DNA of 64,000 nucleotides from Icerya purchasi (taxonomy: Eukaryota > Arthropoda > Insecta > Hemiptera > Monophlebidae), in assembly GCA_039619475.1 (NCBI GenBank), contig CM077116.1, positions 1,922,001 through 1,986,000 on the forward strand, given 5' to 3'. This document shows, piece by piece, positions 50,700 to 62,760 of the stretch. The position numbers were made by a program, and so were the translations under genes. Under the pieces are notes generated by a model. The model saw only the letters and a list, made by a program, of their open reading frames with translations. It searched no databases and was not told the origin of the DNA. Numbering within the stretch: the stretch's first letter is position 1; each line of letters begins with the position of its first letter.

Positions 50700-51479
50700 G
50701 GATCAGTTAGTTAAATCTCTACAGGTAGCTTGTAGGCTGTTCGTAAAATGATTAAAAATTCGCCAGAGTAGATCAATCAATTGGATAGGATTTGCGGGAA
50801 AAGGATTCTTCCGTTTGAAGAATAGATTGACAAAGAAACTCGGCTCTAAATACCTCGGAAGGGTTATTTACAGACTACGTTTGAAATGATAGCCGGCGAT
50901 ATACCAATTCACGCAATTATAAGATGTGCAAATAAAGATACATTAAAAATTATATATTTCAGTAGAATCAAATATAAGCTACAATATGGGGAATAGCAAA
51001 GAAGACACACATATTGGATTGTCCACGAAATGCTTAAAATTGTAAAGTGAGATTTTTTATTTTACACGTTATACAATGACATTCGGTTCACATTCGTTAC
51101 CGAACGATTTATATTTTTAATAGAATGCCGGAGATGAAAGAAATAAAAGGAATAACAATACTTATAGAAAAAAATTTCATTTTAAAATTACGTACGTGGA
51201 ACAAACATAATATTTAAATTACCTTCTTATACAATTTAGATTCGTGTTCTAAATTTACGTTTATAACATTCGGATCATCCTCTGTACACTCAACATGGCA
51301 CTTTATTTCTTATTAGTTTAACATGATTTTTATTTTGTTATAAAGTAAAAAAAGAAATAAACAAAAATTAAACAATCACATATTAAAATTAACCTACTTT
51401 GTTCTACTAACTATCTTTCTATTCATCTTTTTACCAGCTAAGTTTTACTTCATCATTCTTATCGGAGAGTAAAAGTGGT
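49291..51479. other. AT-rich stretch with TA-rich minisatellite
   Basis: Dominated by A/T; the TA-rich array at 50604-50699 is the only structured element. No open frame above 64 codons. Confidence 0.45.
50604..50699. repeat. TA-rich array with a recurring ACATATAATATA word
   Basis: (TA)n blocks are separated three times by ACATATAATA, giving a higher-order period of about 22-32 bp over a simple TA background. Confidence 0.85.
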
Positions 51480-51491
51480 GACTTTGTCACT
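51480..51491. repeat. Retro-insertion target-site duplication, left copy (12 bp)
   Basis: GACTTTGTCACT recurs exactly at 51583-51594. Confidence 0.85.
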
Positions 51492-51548
51492 ATTTCCTTA
51501 TATAAGGTACATTTCCTTGCGTTGGGTAAGTTCCACTGTTGACGGGCC

Positions 51549-51582
<34 letters not shown>
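51492..51582 (+). mobile_element. Poly(A)-tailed retro-insertion of a short RNA 3' end
   Basis: A 58 bp segment (ending TTGACGGGCCC) is followed directly by 33 A residues. The whole is flanked by exact 12 bp duplications. This is the signature of reverse transcription of a polyadenylated RNA by a LINE enzyme, heavily truncated at the 5' end. The source RNA is not recognised; it could be the extreme 3' end of a LINE, SINE or host messenger. The segment contains the perfect palindrome CCTTATATAAGG. The intact duplications and pure A tail indicate a young insertion. Confidence 0.85.
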
Positions 51583-51584
<2 letters not shown>

Positions 51585-51594
51585 CTTTGTCACT
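51583..51594. repeat. Retro-insertion target-site duplication, right copy (12 bp)
   Basis: Exact match to GACTTTGTCACT at 51480-51491. Confidence 0.85.
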
Positions 51595-53860
51595 GGTAGG
51601 TTTCAAATTTAAAATTTTCCATTTTAAATTTTTATCTAATTGATATGAATAATTTTAAATTGCGTGAATTGTATTTGTTTCGCCAGAAAATTAACGAAAA
51701 AGAACATTAGTATACTGACGCTTATCAGATAGCACACAGCTTTCTGCGAGAGGAGTCCTGGTAGAGAATATTCGACGGCTCATTGCGTTTACCTTGATTA
51801 GGTTGAAATTTTTCAAAATAAATTACTTATCGCTATAGAGATGCCGTCTGAATTTTTAAAATTAATTGTGGGATTAAATTATTTTTTCGACTGATTTTTA
51901 TAAACGTTAATGTTATTCTCTGTTAAAACTTTTATTTAAAGTGACGTTGGTTCAAAAATTTCGCGGGAAGCGAGAAAATAATCGCGCGCAAAGGTTTCGA
52001 TTACCTTACGGGCACATTGAACGCCTCTTTTTACACGGATACATCTTGCGGCTAGGGTCGCTAGTAAAAAATTTGCATGACGCTTTTTTGTAAAAAAAAA
52101 AAAAAAAAAGCCATAATTGAAATTAGTAATTTTATTCAGTGAGAAAAAAAATTAACCCGCAATAAATTGCTAAGTTACCCACGTATTAGTTACTGTCTAC
52201 GCATGACCCAACGTGTGAAGTGAAAAAAATGTACGTGCGTCATAAGTGTACGTCTGGCGGGCAGTCGAAATAGGAAACGATCGATAATAATTTTTTCCTT
52301 CAGATTCATCGAAAATTCGGTTTTAATTGTTTAAATTGCATTTAAACAGTTTTATAGATCAAAAATGGAAGTAAATAAACCACTTTGTCATAACTAAGGG
52401 AATTTTTCTTCCCGAGTTAGATTAGTTTTTTGATAGTTTCAGGCGGTGTGACACGGTTGACACCGTTTTGGCACGAGTGGTATGGAACTGGATCAGAAAT
52501 TTTCTGACGAATCAAGAGACAAAAAAAATTATTGCGCATATACACTGCGTGAGTTTTTGTCTTCAGCCGGGATTATGTTGGCTTTGGAAAAACATATTTT
52601 TCGTTAATGATAGTGTATACTCTACCTTTTGCACGTTGACGCCATCACAATTGTTGTTTCGGTCGAGTGATTTAAAGAAATATAATACGAGCACGAAACT
52701 AGAAAGGAAAAAAAAAATAATTGACCATTCTTATTCTTCCATTGGACACTCGCCAGCCGTTCGGAATTTTGCCGAACCCCAATGATAGGCTTCGAAATTC
52801 TCACGCGCTTTCGTACGTTAATTCGTCTCCATTGTTTGCCGAGTAACACGGTCGAGGTATATTAAAAAATGAACTTGTAATTTTGAACTGCACCCTTCCA
52901 TTATTATATTCTTCAAAAACGCCGGCAATGCTAACGGGGCGAGCGCACGGATTAATGGCCGTCGCCATTATGTATTCTTCCCCGCATTCTCACACACTTG
53001 CGTAGCATTCGTAGGAAATAATTTAAATAATTGACTAAGCCTAACGATCAGAGAGGTTGAACTTGAAAAGGTGTAAAGTTTTAATGTTGTGCATTGCGCG
53101 GGTCAGGTACGATTACTGTATAGTGTCAGGAAGTTCTGTGCTTTGTGGACCGATTCCCGAGAATGTCGCGACAAATGGTTTTTCGTCTTCAGGTACACTA
53201 GCGTTCGTGTAAGATGTAGCTTTGCACAGGAATGAAGTTAATTACGCTTTTCGTTCGCGGAAAACTTACTGCAATGCCAAGAAAGAATTAAACATTTAAT
53301 AAGTTTAATCTTTTTACTGGGACACGTAGAAAGTAATTCGTACATATTTTTAATAATAACAATTCTTGGAAACTGTAGGGTGCGTTTCGCGCAACGATAA
53401 AACCGGATTCTATTTGTACCGTCCGAAATGAACAATGAAGTACTGTAAACTTAAAATTTTGGTCCCATTAAAAACTCAGGTTTTGCGAATCTGGTTCGGG
53501 AAAACTGTGTTCGCGTAATTTTATCGGTTGCTCGTTTTCTCATAAAAATTATTACCTTAGCAATTTCTCAAAAAACAAACAAAAGAAGGCTAGTGCATTC
53601 GTGAAAATGAGTTTGACGGTGACAATATGCAGTTAAATTTGACGGCCTTCTCTAGAGTAGATTTTACTGATTTTTTTTTTCTTTTTTGAAAATTTAATCG
53701 CGTCAAAAGTAAAATACCATTCGTCGAGGCAACAACGAGCTAGGCGAGGGCAATATAACCTAGCAAAACAGTAGAAGAGTGAAATAATTCAAAAAATAAT
53801 AATGGAAAGCGACTTTAGAAAAATAAGATGGAACTTCGTAAGATCAAACATTTAATTAGT
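51595..53860. other. AT-rich stretch without recognised gene
   Basis: Includes an A run at 52093-52110. A 105-codon open frame (52468-52785, plus) has no motif and overlaps a 75-codon minus-strand frame; neither is supported. Confidence 0.4.
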
Positions 53861-53949
53861 GCCATTAGGTTTATTAGTACGTTGTGAACCTTAACTTCAC
53901 AATCCTCGACGCCCTGTCAAGGGTATAGGACTTGCTTTACTTTACTTAC
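53861..53949 (+). mobile_element. SINE 3' fragment
   Basis: Only the 3' part of the family is present: GCCATTAGGTTTATTAGTAC, a GTTGTGAACCTTAACTTCAC block, AATCCTCGACGCCCTGTCAA, then GGGTATAGGACTTG and a CTTTACTTTACTTA tail. The sequence matches the same blocks of the copy at 21115. The head is absent, consistent with 5' truncation. Confidence 0.7.
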
Positions 53950-54080
53950 AGCTGTTTACATGCCATGTATTTCTTAAGACTTAAACTATTTTTATTGTTA
54001 TTTTGGGCGTAGACCTCGCTCATTCAATTCGGTCAACTTCTTTTGTGCACCTCAGATTGTTTAGGAATTTCGTTAAAAGT

Positions 54081-54516
54081 CATCATGTTGATTTACCTCA
54101 TTGATACACCAAAGCACATTATATTATTTGTCCATTTCAATTTGATGACACGAAAATCCTATTTTCTTCTTTCTGCTTTCAAAGAATCCGTTGTATGTTT
54201 CAACTGTTTTTGTTGGGGTTTTTTTTGAAATTATATTTCTTTTTCTCTTATGCTTTTATCACAACCTTTGCGATTTGTTTACTATTTTCTATTTAACACA
54301 TCATGTTGATTTACCTCATTGATACACCAAAGCACATTATATTATTTGTCCATTTCAATTTGATGACACGAAAATCCTATTTTCTTCTTTCTGCTTTCAA
54401 AGAATCCGTTGTATGTTTCAACTGTTTTTGTTGGGGTTTTTTTTGAAATTATATTTCTTTTTCTCTTATGCTTTTATCACAACCTTTGCGATTTGTTTAC
54501 TATTTTCTATTTAACA
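54081..54516. repeat. Perfect 218 bp tandem duplication
   Basis: Unit 1 (54081-54298) and unit 2 (54299-54516) appear identical at every base I compared, including internal T8 and G4 runs. The bases before unit 1 and after unit 2 do not match each other. The unit has no recognised coding or RNA content. A very recent duplication or an assembly or collapsed-read artefact would both look like this. Confidence 0.9.
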
Positions 54517-55411
54517 CTCTAGCCACATATCTGTAAACGATTTGTATAGCACCAATATCGCAACAGTCGTCGAGGATATTGAGCTTTTTGAGGCTTGTTC
54601 CGGAAAGAGTCTTTAAAGAATTTTTTGTCTTATTTTTCACTTCCGTTCCTTGGTTATACAGATGCCAGTTTTGATACATCTTTATCTGCGTACTTAGCTA
54701 TTTTTTATTTCTTCTTCTTGATGTTGTGGAGCAATTTCTGTTTTATTCATATTATTTCAATCCTCTGTTTCCTCGTCTCCTTCATTTAGTTCTATTATCT
54801 AATTTTTTATTTCGTGTGTGTGTGTGTTAGTGAGTCTTTGCCATCATAATTACTACATCAATAAAACGCGTTATATTAACATTTCTAAAAATGATAATAT
54901 AACTTTTTTTTCTCCAATACGTAATTTAATGAAGACTTATTCCGAAGCGGTTGCGGATTTCTTTGCCTCTGTACGGTTATTCTTGGTTTTTAGATGATTC
55001 TCTGTTGTTATTCCAATACTTTCAATAAAAAATTTATTAATGAATCAAAAATTGTGGCATATAATTTTCACGTAGTACGCTTTTATTTTTTTTTATTTAT
55101 TTTTTTCGGGGATTGTATCATTATAACAATCGACTGTGTATAACCCGTTGTAAATTCTGCTTGTTCCCTAATGATATTAAACACTTTAGTTCTACATTGG
55201 ATTTTGAAAATATATTTACCATCGTATCGTCGGATTGTAATTTGTCGGCGTGTACTTTTTTCCAGTTTTTCATTTCTCTTCTCATAAAAAAGTAAATAAA
55301 ACCTTGTTTAAAATGTATTGCTTTTCCGCATATCACGTGCTGATGTTAAAAGTAATACACCTATTATAAAAAAGAAAGGTATTAATTCGAGATCCATCCT
55401 TTTTTTTTGTC

Positions 55412-55491
<80 letters not shown>

Positions 55492-55980
55492 TGTATATGT
55501 ATTATTTATTAAAGCGAAAATACTTTGCATTCCTTAATTATTTAATTTGCGCAAGCTTCGATTAAAATTCCTCTTTAGCAATGTGGTTAAAAATGTTATG
55601 AAGCACCTTGAATAAAATTCACCATTTCGAATTAAATTTTCTACCGAATTCATTTTACTTTGTAAAATTTGAGAACGATTATTAAAGTGGTACTCCGATA
55701 AATCGCAAACACGTCACTTTTACTCCAGAAGTAATATTGAATATGAAAAATTGTTAACACTTTTTTTCTGTTAGAAAATTCAATAAAAATAAAAATAACA
55801 TTTCAACCTGAAAACTGGCTTTATCTTTTTAGCAGCCAAAAATAAACAGGACAATCGAAGGGTGGGAAGGGCTTGGCCCTCGGCGAGGTGCAAAGAACAA
55901 AGATATTATATTTATATATTTAATTTCGCAGGGAGCAATTGGTTTTTATACGGGCGGATAATAATTTAGCACACTATGAA
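54517..55980. other. AT-rich stretch without recognised gene
   Basis: Contains a long (TA)n tract at 55413-55489 and short open frames (up to 71 codons) with no motif. Confidence 0.45.
55413..55489. repeat. (TA)n microsatellite with CATA interruptions
   Basis: About 75 bases of TA repeats broken twice by ACAT. Confidence 0.95.
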
Positions 55981-56300
55981 CGGCAGATCGACCTGTGATG
56001 GTTTTATACTGTCGTGATCGTCTACGTTACTGTTTCAAGCGCACTGCAGGATGATACTTACGCGTTTGTGAACGTCACCTTCGTAACTTCCGGCGGCCAC
56101 ATTTCTGACGGATTTGTTCGTTGCCGCTTCATTTGCCGAGGTCTAGTGAAACTTTGCGCTTGTCTGCGTGTGTATGTCTAGGACGGTTGCGCAATTTTAT
56201 GCTTTACGGTTTTCTCGGTTTTTGTCGGGCGCCTGTAAGTAAGTCGACGCCATCATTATCGTTCGCGCTGACTGCGACTAACGCAGTAAGTTGCTTGCAG
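55981..56300. other. Moderately CpG-rich stretch with intron-like signals
   Basis: A strong donor-like GTAAGT (56235-56240), a branch-like CTAAC near 56278 and an acceptor-like TTGCTTGCAG ending at 56300 would define a 66 bp intron. That spacing and order are typical of short insect introns. No promoter element is fixed. Confidence 0.3.
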
Positions 56301-56650
56301 GCGATTACGATGTGGTCTTCGAACAGCAAACAGCAGCAAAATGTGCCTAGTGTAGGTGAAGTTAAAAAACAGAGGAGGCGAAGTAGACGAAAAAAGAAAA
56401 GTAATTATCCCATTTTTAGTTGAAACAGAATCAACCGCAATGTTAAATTATATGGCTGATGGCACTCGGATATATGCGGCATTTCCAGGAACTTTACCTA
56501 GGCAAGTGTAAATACGTCTGCGGCTGGAGTCTCTTCGTTCTTTCAACTTGTTACCGATTCTGTGTTTTCGCCATTGGCTCTCGGAAGTTCCAGAAATTAG
56601 TTCGTTCAAGCTGCATCGCTTGATGATAATGATAAACTTTAAATTACCGT
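56301..56650 (+). CDS. Weak candidate exon or decayed coding region, unknown product
   Basis: I do not recognise the product. Just after the acceptor-like site at 56300, an ATG at 56310 opens a 37-codon frame. It begins MWSSNSKQQQNVPSVGEVKK, then a run of Arg/Lys, and ends at TGA 56421-56423. A second frame, open from about 56355 to 56512, reads VIIPFLVETESTAMLNYMAD, then GTRIYAAFPGTLPRQV. A third frame continues with NTSAAGVSSFFQLVTDSVFS to about 56606. The shift from one protein-like frame to another could mean a decayed gene, small introns, or simply chance in a mixed-composition stretch. No domain is visible. Confidence 0.2.
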
Positions 56651-57480
56651 ATTTACCGTTGGTTCTGTTTATATTTTTCGTTTTTTTCTTCTTACAAATA
56701 TTTCTAAAAAATAATAATAGTAATAGTAATAGTAATAATAATAAGAAGAAGAAGAAAAACTAGAAAAAGGTGCCGAAGAATTAACAACGCCTAAAAGTCG
56801 AACTGAAAAACGAATAACTTTAAATATTTCACGGGACTTCAGTTCCTTTATCATTCTTTGTTGTTTTTTTTTTTTGTTTGTTTGTTTTTTAGGCACGTCA
56901 TCGTTAGACATTTACCCAGTGCAAAAAATTAAAAGCGGTGGACAGTTATGTAGAGGACAGGGTTAGAAATTTAGGAAATGAAAGAAGCTAATGAAAGAAT
57001 CGCCGAAAGAGAAGGAAAAGAATACAGCGAACACAATGAGGAATGGGAAAGACTCGAAGGATTGGCGTACAAGATCGCACGTTTTGAGATAAAATAAAAG
57101 GGTATTCGCACAAAACTTAGTTCGCATCATAAGTGAAGTTTGCGTTCGGAGGAAGGACAGAAAAGCGGAAGAGCGATGAGGAATAATTGAACAGTTAACG
57201 GGTTGGGTAAATTATTGAACCAAGGATATGGAGCAGAGACGGGCTGTATAGTGCAAAATAAAAGGAGTTGCAATTAGAAAAGAAAGAGATGGAAAGTCGC
57301 GATAGGAACGAAGAAAGAGAGAGAGAGGAGAGAAGCCTTTAAACAGGAAAACGACTTGTGAAGAGTGACCCCATTGAAACCGAACGAGCTAAAGAGTCGG
57401 TTAACTCGTCGCCTGCAGTACCGTAGTGGATTAATAAAAGGAGACCGACGGAAAGCGAATAGATGAAAGATTAAGGGGAC
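56651..57480. other. Purine-rich plus-strand stretch
   Basis: After a short AGT/AAG repeat block (56715-56760) and a T-rich stretch ending TTTTTTAG at 56890, the plus strand from about 56940 to 57480 is strikingly rich in A and G. It has many GAAAGA, GGAAAG and GAGAGA words. A 40-codon frame (56977-57099), EMKEANERIAEREGKEYSEH followed by NEEWERLEGLAYKIARFEIK, is charged and could be coiled coil. It is also what purine-rich DNA encodes by default. Confidence 0.4.
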
Positions 57481-60140
57481 CGCATGTGAGAAATAATTGT
57501 ATCAGAGGAGTATTTGCGAAAGAGAGTCGATATCGCTCGTAAAACGCCTTTTGAATCGGAAAAGAAATCTGGGTACGCTGCCAGCAGAAGATAGAAAGAG
57601 GATTGCGCGCACATATAGGATAACGATAGATTCGGCTAGAAATTTTATAAATGCTTTGGAATAGAATTGGAAGCCAGCAGCATAAACACGGGGCCTCAAC
57701 GTCATTAAACTGTTGCAGTTTGATCTTTTGAAATTTATTTACCGTAATGACCTCTTAATTCATGCTCGGAGTTAACTCTGCCATTTCTCAATAATTACAA
57801 TTTTAGAATCCGCTGATGCGAGGACATTCTCATACAGTCTAAGATCTGCGCTCAGTTTAGAAGACTCGATGGCATCTCAAAAACAAACTTCGTTCGATCT
57901 GAGAGTCGCCACTCTACTAACCAGCGGGAGGAGGTCAGGAGGTTATCATTATGCGACGACGACTACGAATAGCGCGAATTCCGGAATCAACCTATTTACA
58001 GAACGATATATTAAGCGAAGAATTAATGAAGGTGTATTTTTTACGATGCGAAAGAAGTAAAAGACGAACATAATTCTAAATAACAAAAAGGAAGTTCCGT
58101 GTATATGATTTTAACTTATTAAAATTGTTTACGACTTTCACGGTGATTCATCATAAATAATTTTCGGACACAACTGTGTTAAAGTACTCGACATTTCGGA
58201 AAGATTACACCAACCATTAGCAGAAAACAATTTACACAATTTTAAACGGTTAATTCATATAATTGAATTGGAATTCTTTCGAGAAAACTGAATACGTGTC
58301 AATTTAGTGCGTTCCACTCGAGCCAGAGCGGAGACCGAGACAAAACGAAAGAACACACCTGATCTGATCCCGTGTGTTTGTCAGGCGAGTATAGCGTTAA
58401 TGTAACAATTGAAGAGGAGGAAATTTCAATAATGCCGAGTATTTCCAAACGTTTCTCAAAAAGGATCAAGCCAGTAAGAGCACTAGTAGTTTTTTGGTTA
58501 GGCACACAGTGGTGTTTCGTTCGGGCCAGACTTCAGTTCCGCTACTGACCATTGAATATACTCAAAAATTCCATTTGCGCGCTGCGTAGGTTGTATATTC
58601 ACCATTAAATTATGGAGCAGTGTCAACGAAACATGTCGGTGTAATATAATTTTTTAATACTCATTAATTGTTTTTTAGTCTAGTCAGTGAATTGCTATTG
58701 TTATTTCGTTAATGGTTGTAGTTAACGAGCCCAAAAAGAAGACAAAAACAAAAAAAATGACTTACACAAATTGTTGTAACAGGCTAGAAAAGAAATAATC
58801 GGAAAAATCAGTAAGTGCCAAGAACGGGCTAAGATTTTTGTGATAATTCGAAAAAGATGAAATCCCGAAAGAAGTATTCGGAGAAACAAAAAATACATGA
58901 ACCCCGTCGAGAGTAATTCAAGCGGTGAAGAAGACATCCTCTATTACGACAATAAGCGGCTTTGCGAGATATAAAATATTTCTATCATTAACAGATGTGT
59001 ACGAAGAAATCAAATGTCATCCTGGCTTTCGCTGATAAAGCTGTTAGATGTTGTTTTGCGCGTATATTTCTCTACATTTATTTCGCTGGTCCGCGGACAC
59101 ATTTTCCTAAAAATTTTCTTTCACCAACCCTCAGATTTCGTGTCAACTTTTCACTTTATATTCCGCCTCTGACGATATTTTAAGTTGTGTTGCCTTTAGA
59201 TTTTTACGGCTTTCGTACTTCTAATGTTTGCAAGCATAACGAGGAAATTGTTTAATCAATGGCAAATATAATTAAAATAGACTGGAAATATATACATACA
59301 TATACTGAAAATCTTTTAGCGGTAAATTGTATTGTTGCACTATTCGGAATGATTTATCTAGTGACGCTTAGTTTTCAAAAAAATTACAAAAAGATTAAAA
59401 CAGTGAGATGAGAGATTGCGAAGTTCGCTTTCAAAAACAAAAAAAAATACAATTAGCTCAGATTTTTATGATTCGAAATTATGGAAAAAGGAATAGGGGA
59501 AGAAATTAAAGAAATTATTCGAATACGAATAGAATTAGAATTAACATACGGATTAATTTAATTATTTCGAAACTGACTCGTTTTAGTGGCAAAGTGTAAA
59601 AAAAAAACAACCAGCGGTTGCGACTACAAACCATTCGGAAAAGTTGTACTTTTTTAGCGCACTAAAATTTTCCAAACACGATTCGATCGCCACACGTTTT
59701 TAATTTCTTTTTCTTTGAAAATAATAATTAACAGTTTAACCGACTTTTTCTTTGCTTTCGGTTTTTTCGACAAACGAACGGGGAACGGTGAAGTTTTTTT
59801 CGTCGTAGCGTTCCGAAAATAACCCTAGAAATGCATAATGATACTGGCGGAGAAATCGGAGAGTAAAATTAGCGAAAAACGTGGAAACACATTCGACGCG
59901 TCAGCCGGAAGATGTTTGCCAGCAGGAAAACACTTTAAGCATGGTATAAAAATGCGTTTTCGTCTGCCGGCTGAATGTTGCGCTAATAAACTGAAAAATT
60001 CTTATCGTTGAAGCGGAAGATGGAACTCATTTCGTGGTGGCCATTTACAGAGGAAATGTCGGTCTTACACCGATGTATTATTAAATATACGAGATTTTAC
60101 ACTGCGCGTTGGTCATTTGCAGTCCGTATGAGTCAACATA
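57481..60140. other. AT-rich stretch without recognised gene
   Basis: A 63-codon frame at 57869-58060 (MASQKQTSFDLRVATLLTSG at its start) looks mildly protein-like but has no motif. Nothing else is recognised. Confidence 0.4.
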
Positions 60141-61300
60141 AGGAAGCCGGCGTTAGAAGCGACGCCGTGCGAGATATTTAATTAGGACATCTCGGCGGGG
60201 CAGGCTTCTTAGCGAATCAGTTGCGCGCGAAAGCTGCAATTTCGTGTAGAGTCCGATGATTAGCCGTGCCGGAGGAAACTGTTATCAGCGTTAGCCGGGC
60301 ACTGCTATCATCGTGCCATACTCATCTGGAGAGCCGGCTAGTGTAATGCGTCAGCACTATTACTTAGCCGCTGTCTCTGTCGCTCGTTCGCGCTGCCACG
60401 AAATCGAATTGAAGATTACAAGGAGCAAAATAAAAATTCTTAACCTACAATTAGCCGCGGCATGCTGGCCGCCGTATTAAGCTGTTTGTCTCTCTTTTCC
60501 ATCCGTCCTCTCTCTTTCTCGCTCTCTCGCTCTTATTCTCTCTCTCGCTCTCCCGCTCGGCAACTAACTCGGACCGTGTAGCTTGTATGCATGTCGGCGG
60601 CGGCAGCAGCAGCGGCAGCGACGACGACTGCAATAATGTTACTATGTAATCATTGAGGGCTTTTCCCCGAGCCGGCCGTCTAATTCCATCTCTGTCTGCA
60701 GCGCGACTTTGCCGACAATGGTCTACGGTAGTGCAGTGCCCAGGGAATAATTGTAGTAACGCCGTGCTTCGATTGCCATAGCGGCACAATTCCACATTAG
60801 CGACTTTTTCTTCCCTTATACCTGCCCAGGAAACAGCGGAATCTCGCTCGCCGCCGCAGCAACATCGTCCATCTCCGTCCGACGCCGTTAGTGTGCGCGC
60901 GCACACTGTTCAATGGAGATGAACAACCGGACAGTCTCTTCCGAGCTTAGTGCATTTTCCTCTTTTGGCTTCTTTGCCGAGTTCTCTTTTAGGTTCTTTC
61001 GGGTTCTTTTAGGTTCTTTCGGCCCGCTGGACGATCAAAATTACTTTTTCCAACGGATCCGCCTCGTCGCGACCGCTGCGTATGCCTTAATGGCTACTAA
61101 CTTTAATGACACATCCGAAGGTGCACCTTTTTTCCGCTTTCCTGCTCCGTCTTCGTCCGTTTCGGTCGTCCCCGGATAATAAGAAGGTGTTTCTTAACTG
61201 CCGTTGTAATTTCGTTTTTATTTCTCTCGTTCGACGCTAACTCAACGCGCCCATACGCACACACACACAAACACACACACGCTCGCGCGCAGATTATTAT
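60141..61300. other. CpG-rich patch without recognised gene
   Basis: CTCTCT-type simple sequence (60490-60560), a GGC/GCA-rich stretch near 60598-60625 and a (CA)n tract near 61258-61280 lie here. A 151-codon minus-strand frame (60451-60906) runs through the CT repeats, giving a Glu/Arg-rich product, and has no domain. A decamer (AGGTTCTTTC type) is repeated three times at 60991-61020. Confidence 0.45.
60991..61020 (+). repeat. Three-unit decamer tandem repeat
   Basis: AGGTTCTTTC, GGGTTCTTTT and AGGTTCTTTC follow one another without gaps. Confidence 0.8.
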
Positions 61301-62760
61301 TAGTCAGAAAACATTCTGTTTGTCTTTTGACGACTGCGCAATCAAGTCGCTTTGCCATCGAATGATTGTTTCCCGTCGTTGCTTGCTTCGTTTCCTGCCT
61401 CGCTATTTCGTCCTCGTCGAATCGAAGTCGAAAGAACACTATTCTCATTTCAGTAGGCTGTCTGAGTTTCGTTTTTCTTTTATTTTTTTCTTTTTTTTTT
61501 TTTTTTTGTCGTCTCCCTAAGCTGCTGCGCAGATAATCGTTGCTGGCGGTAAAATATTTGAGGATTTTCGTAAGAGTCAAGTTCGGTAAGGTTCACAACA
61601 TACTAAAGCGAAGAGCTATTTTTTCGGTGAAATTAGACTAGTTCGAGATTGTAAGTTTTCACGGTAAACGGAAAAGAGACTCTAAACACGACCATTGCCT
61701 AAACTGGCACTATTTCGCGTTTAGAAATGTTTTTTTTTTTATTTTTTATTTTTTTTTTATTTTTTTTTTTTTTTTTTATTTTTTATTTATTTTTTATTTT
61801 TTATTTTTTATTTTTTTTTGTTAGCAATGCGCGACGTACAGTGCCCGCGTAAAATTATATACAACGCTATATTTCTTAATTGTTATTAGAGTCGCACATC
61901 AACTCGTATTAATGTGTCCATACATTAATCGCAGTAATATTATCACTTGTAATGTTTCAGAATGCTCGCTTATTATACGAAATGTAGTTTAAATAGATAA
62001 TAGCTGCATAACACAAAACGAAACATTTTTTTATTTCGGTTTTGTAGTTAAGTTTTTGTTCACAATTTCCTCCAGCATAAAGAGCTTTTTTATTAATAAC
62101 ATCACATTGAAAATTAGCAAAAAAATTCTTCCGAGTTAATGCAGTCGGCGAACCGAAAATTAATAATTAATAATTAATAATTAATAATAAAAAAAAAAAA
62201 AAGAAAATTCAGAAAAATAAATGAAAATATTCGTCGAAATCGCATTTTAATCAAGTTCCTTTTTAAGAACATATCGGTGTGACGATGTTTTTTATTTTCC
62301 TGGACGTTCGTCAACTGATGAGACTGGTCAAAGGAGGAATTTTTCTACATTCTTGATTTAATGGATACACTGGCTAAAACGTATTTTTATGTATTTATTA
62401 AAATGGCAGATCAACGCCCTGCTACAGATTAATGCAATGATTAATGTGATGAGCGCTATGCGTTGTTTTTTTGATTTATTTTTATCGGCTAGCGGTTCGG
62501 CCTATAGACACTTTTTGGAGATTTTCCGAAAGGTGGCCGACGGAATATGAGCGAAAATCGAAGAATATTTTCACGACGCTGTGTTGAGAATGATTGCGTA
62601 TTTGTTCTTTTATTTATTTCCAGCAAGAACCCGTCTCGGGGGGAGCATTCTCTTTCACTTAGAGCAGCTTGAATAGTTGGCATCCACGCAACAGATGGCA
62701 CAGGTGAGAAACGATTTCTTCCTACGGCCGTGATAAATGTTCCGAACTGCGCCGCGAGCT
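61301..62760. other. AT-rich stretch with T-rich and TTAATAA simple repeats
   Basis: A T tract broken by single A residues spans 61728-61820, and a heptamer (AATTAAT type) repeat lies at about 62156-62187. No coding region is recognised. Confidence 0.5.
61728..61820. repeat. (T5-10 A)n low-complexity tract
   Basis: About 90 bases of T with single interspersed A residues, including several TTTTTA units. Confidence 0.9.

Noticed and set aside
60451..60906. 151-codon minus-strand open frame
   Set aside because: It runs through CT/GA simple repeats giving a Glu/Arg-rich product, with no domain or splice context.
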